From assembly GCA_012719455.1 (NCBI GenBank), contig JAAYAJ010000012.1:1-34622 (forward strand): a stretch of 34,622 bases of DNA, given 5' to 3'. How positions within the stretch are numbered: position 1 is the stretch's first letter; each line of letters opens with the position of its first letter. Source of the stretch: Acidobacteriota bacterium. Its GTDB lineage: Bacteria > Acidobacteriota > UBA6911. The position numbers were made by a program, and so were the translations under genes. Shown here in pieces: positions 34,581-34,622 of this stretch. The notes beneath the pieces are model-generated. The model was not told the origin of the DNA, searched no databases, and saw only the letters and a list, made by a program, of their open reading frames with translations.

Positions 34581-34622
34581 CTGATTTCTTTGGTTCCGAG
34601 GTCTGGGGTTCCGAGGCCTGGG
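34573..34622 (-). CDS. C-terminal end of an upstream gene, probably tatA or tatB (partial)
   Basis: Only 15 codons are in the window. Translated on the minus strand they read QASEPQTSEPKKSDE, then a TGA that overlaps the tatC start by 8 bp. A charged, Pro/Ser/Glu-rich end just before tatC is typical of TatA or TatB tails. The DNA here is a near-perfect tandem repeat of about 15 bp (GGTTCCGAGG.CTGG twice). Identity rests on context. Confidence 0.55.
   Translation of the reverse strand, partial: QASEPQTSEPKKSDE

Overview
This is a high-GC bacterial chromosome segment that carries the replication-origin neighbourhood of a didermic, probably anaerobic or facultative bacterium. Shine-Dalgarno sites precede most genes. 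Several promoters are close to the sigma-70 consensus (TTGACA, 17 bp, TATnnT). TatC, a lipoprotein-like secreted protein, long-form GyrB and an rpsA-sppA-hup-HIT gene order fit Acidobacteriota or a deltaproteobacterium-like lineage. This placement is inferred from gene content only and is tentative. No prophage, insertion sequence, CRISPR array, rRNA or tRNA was seen.

Layout. Positions 1-1.3 kb hold the start of ispG (leftward), hpt (rightward) and rpsU (leftward). From 1.3 to 11.1 kb a leftward replication block reads dnaA, origin, dnaN, recF, gyrB, gyrA and a cytidylate-kinase-like gene. The dnaA-dnaN gap (9322-9768) has clustered DnaA boxes, then three CTA trinucleotides (DnaA-trio type), then an AT-rich stretch, in the order known for a basal origin unwinding element. 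A second DnaA-box cluster touches the start of dnaA, so the origin looks bipartite. Positions 11.4-15.2 kb hold a leftward operon rpsA-sppA-hup-HIT with a clear promoter and terminator.

Positions 15.3-19.3 kb form a rightward accessory block: a divergent thymidylate-synthase-fold protein, a PanE-type ketopantoate reductase, and a two-gene system made of one 2-hydroxyacyl-CoA dehydratase D-component homologue plus its BadF/HgdC-type ATPase activator. With only one D-component, this pair resembles the double-cubane cluster protein and its reductase more than a classical dehydratase. It is the most interesting functional candidate here.

Positions 19.4-24 kb hold a phytase-esterase-like lipoprotein gene and ahcY (leftward), a divergent ArsR-methyltransferase fusion that probably regulates the SAM cycle, and a squalene/phytoene synthase. 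Positions 24-27.8 kb hold tex, a patatin-like phospholipase and rnhA. Positions 27.8-31.3 kb carry succinate dehydrogenase/fumarate reductase in the order A-C-D-B with a terminator. The right end has a class I aminotransferase, a probably leaderless dusB that overlaps the end of tatC, and the last codons of a TatA/TatB gene.
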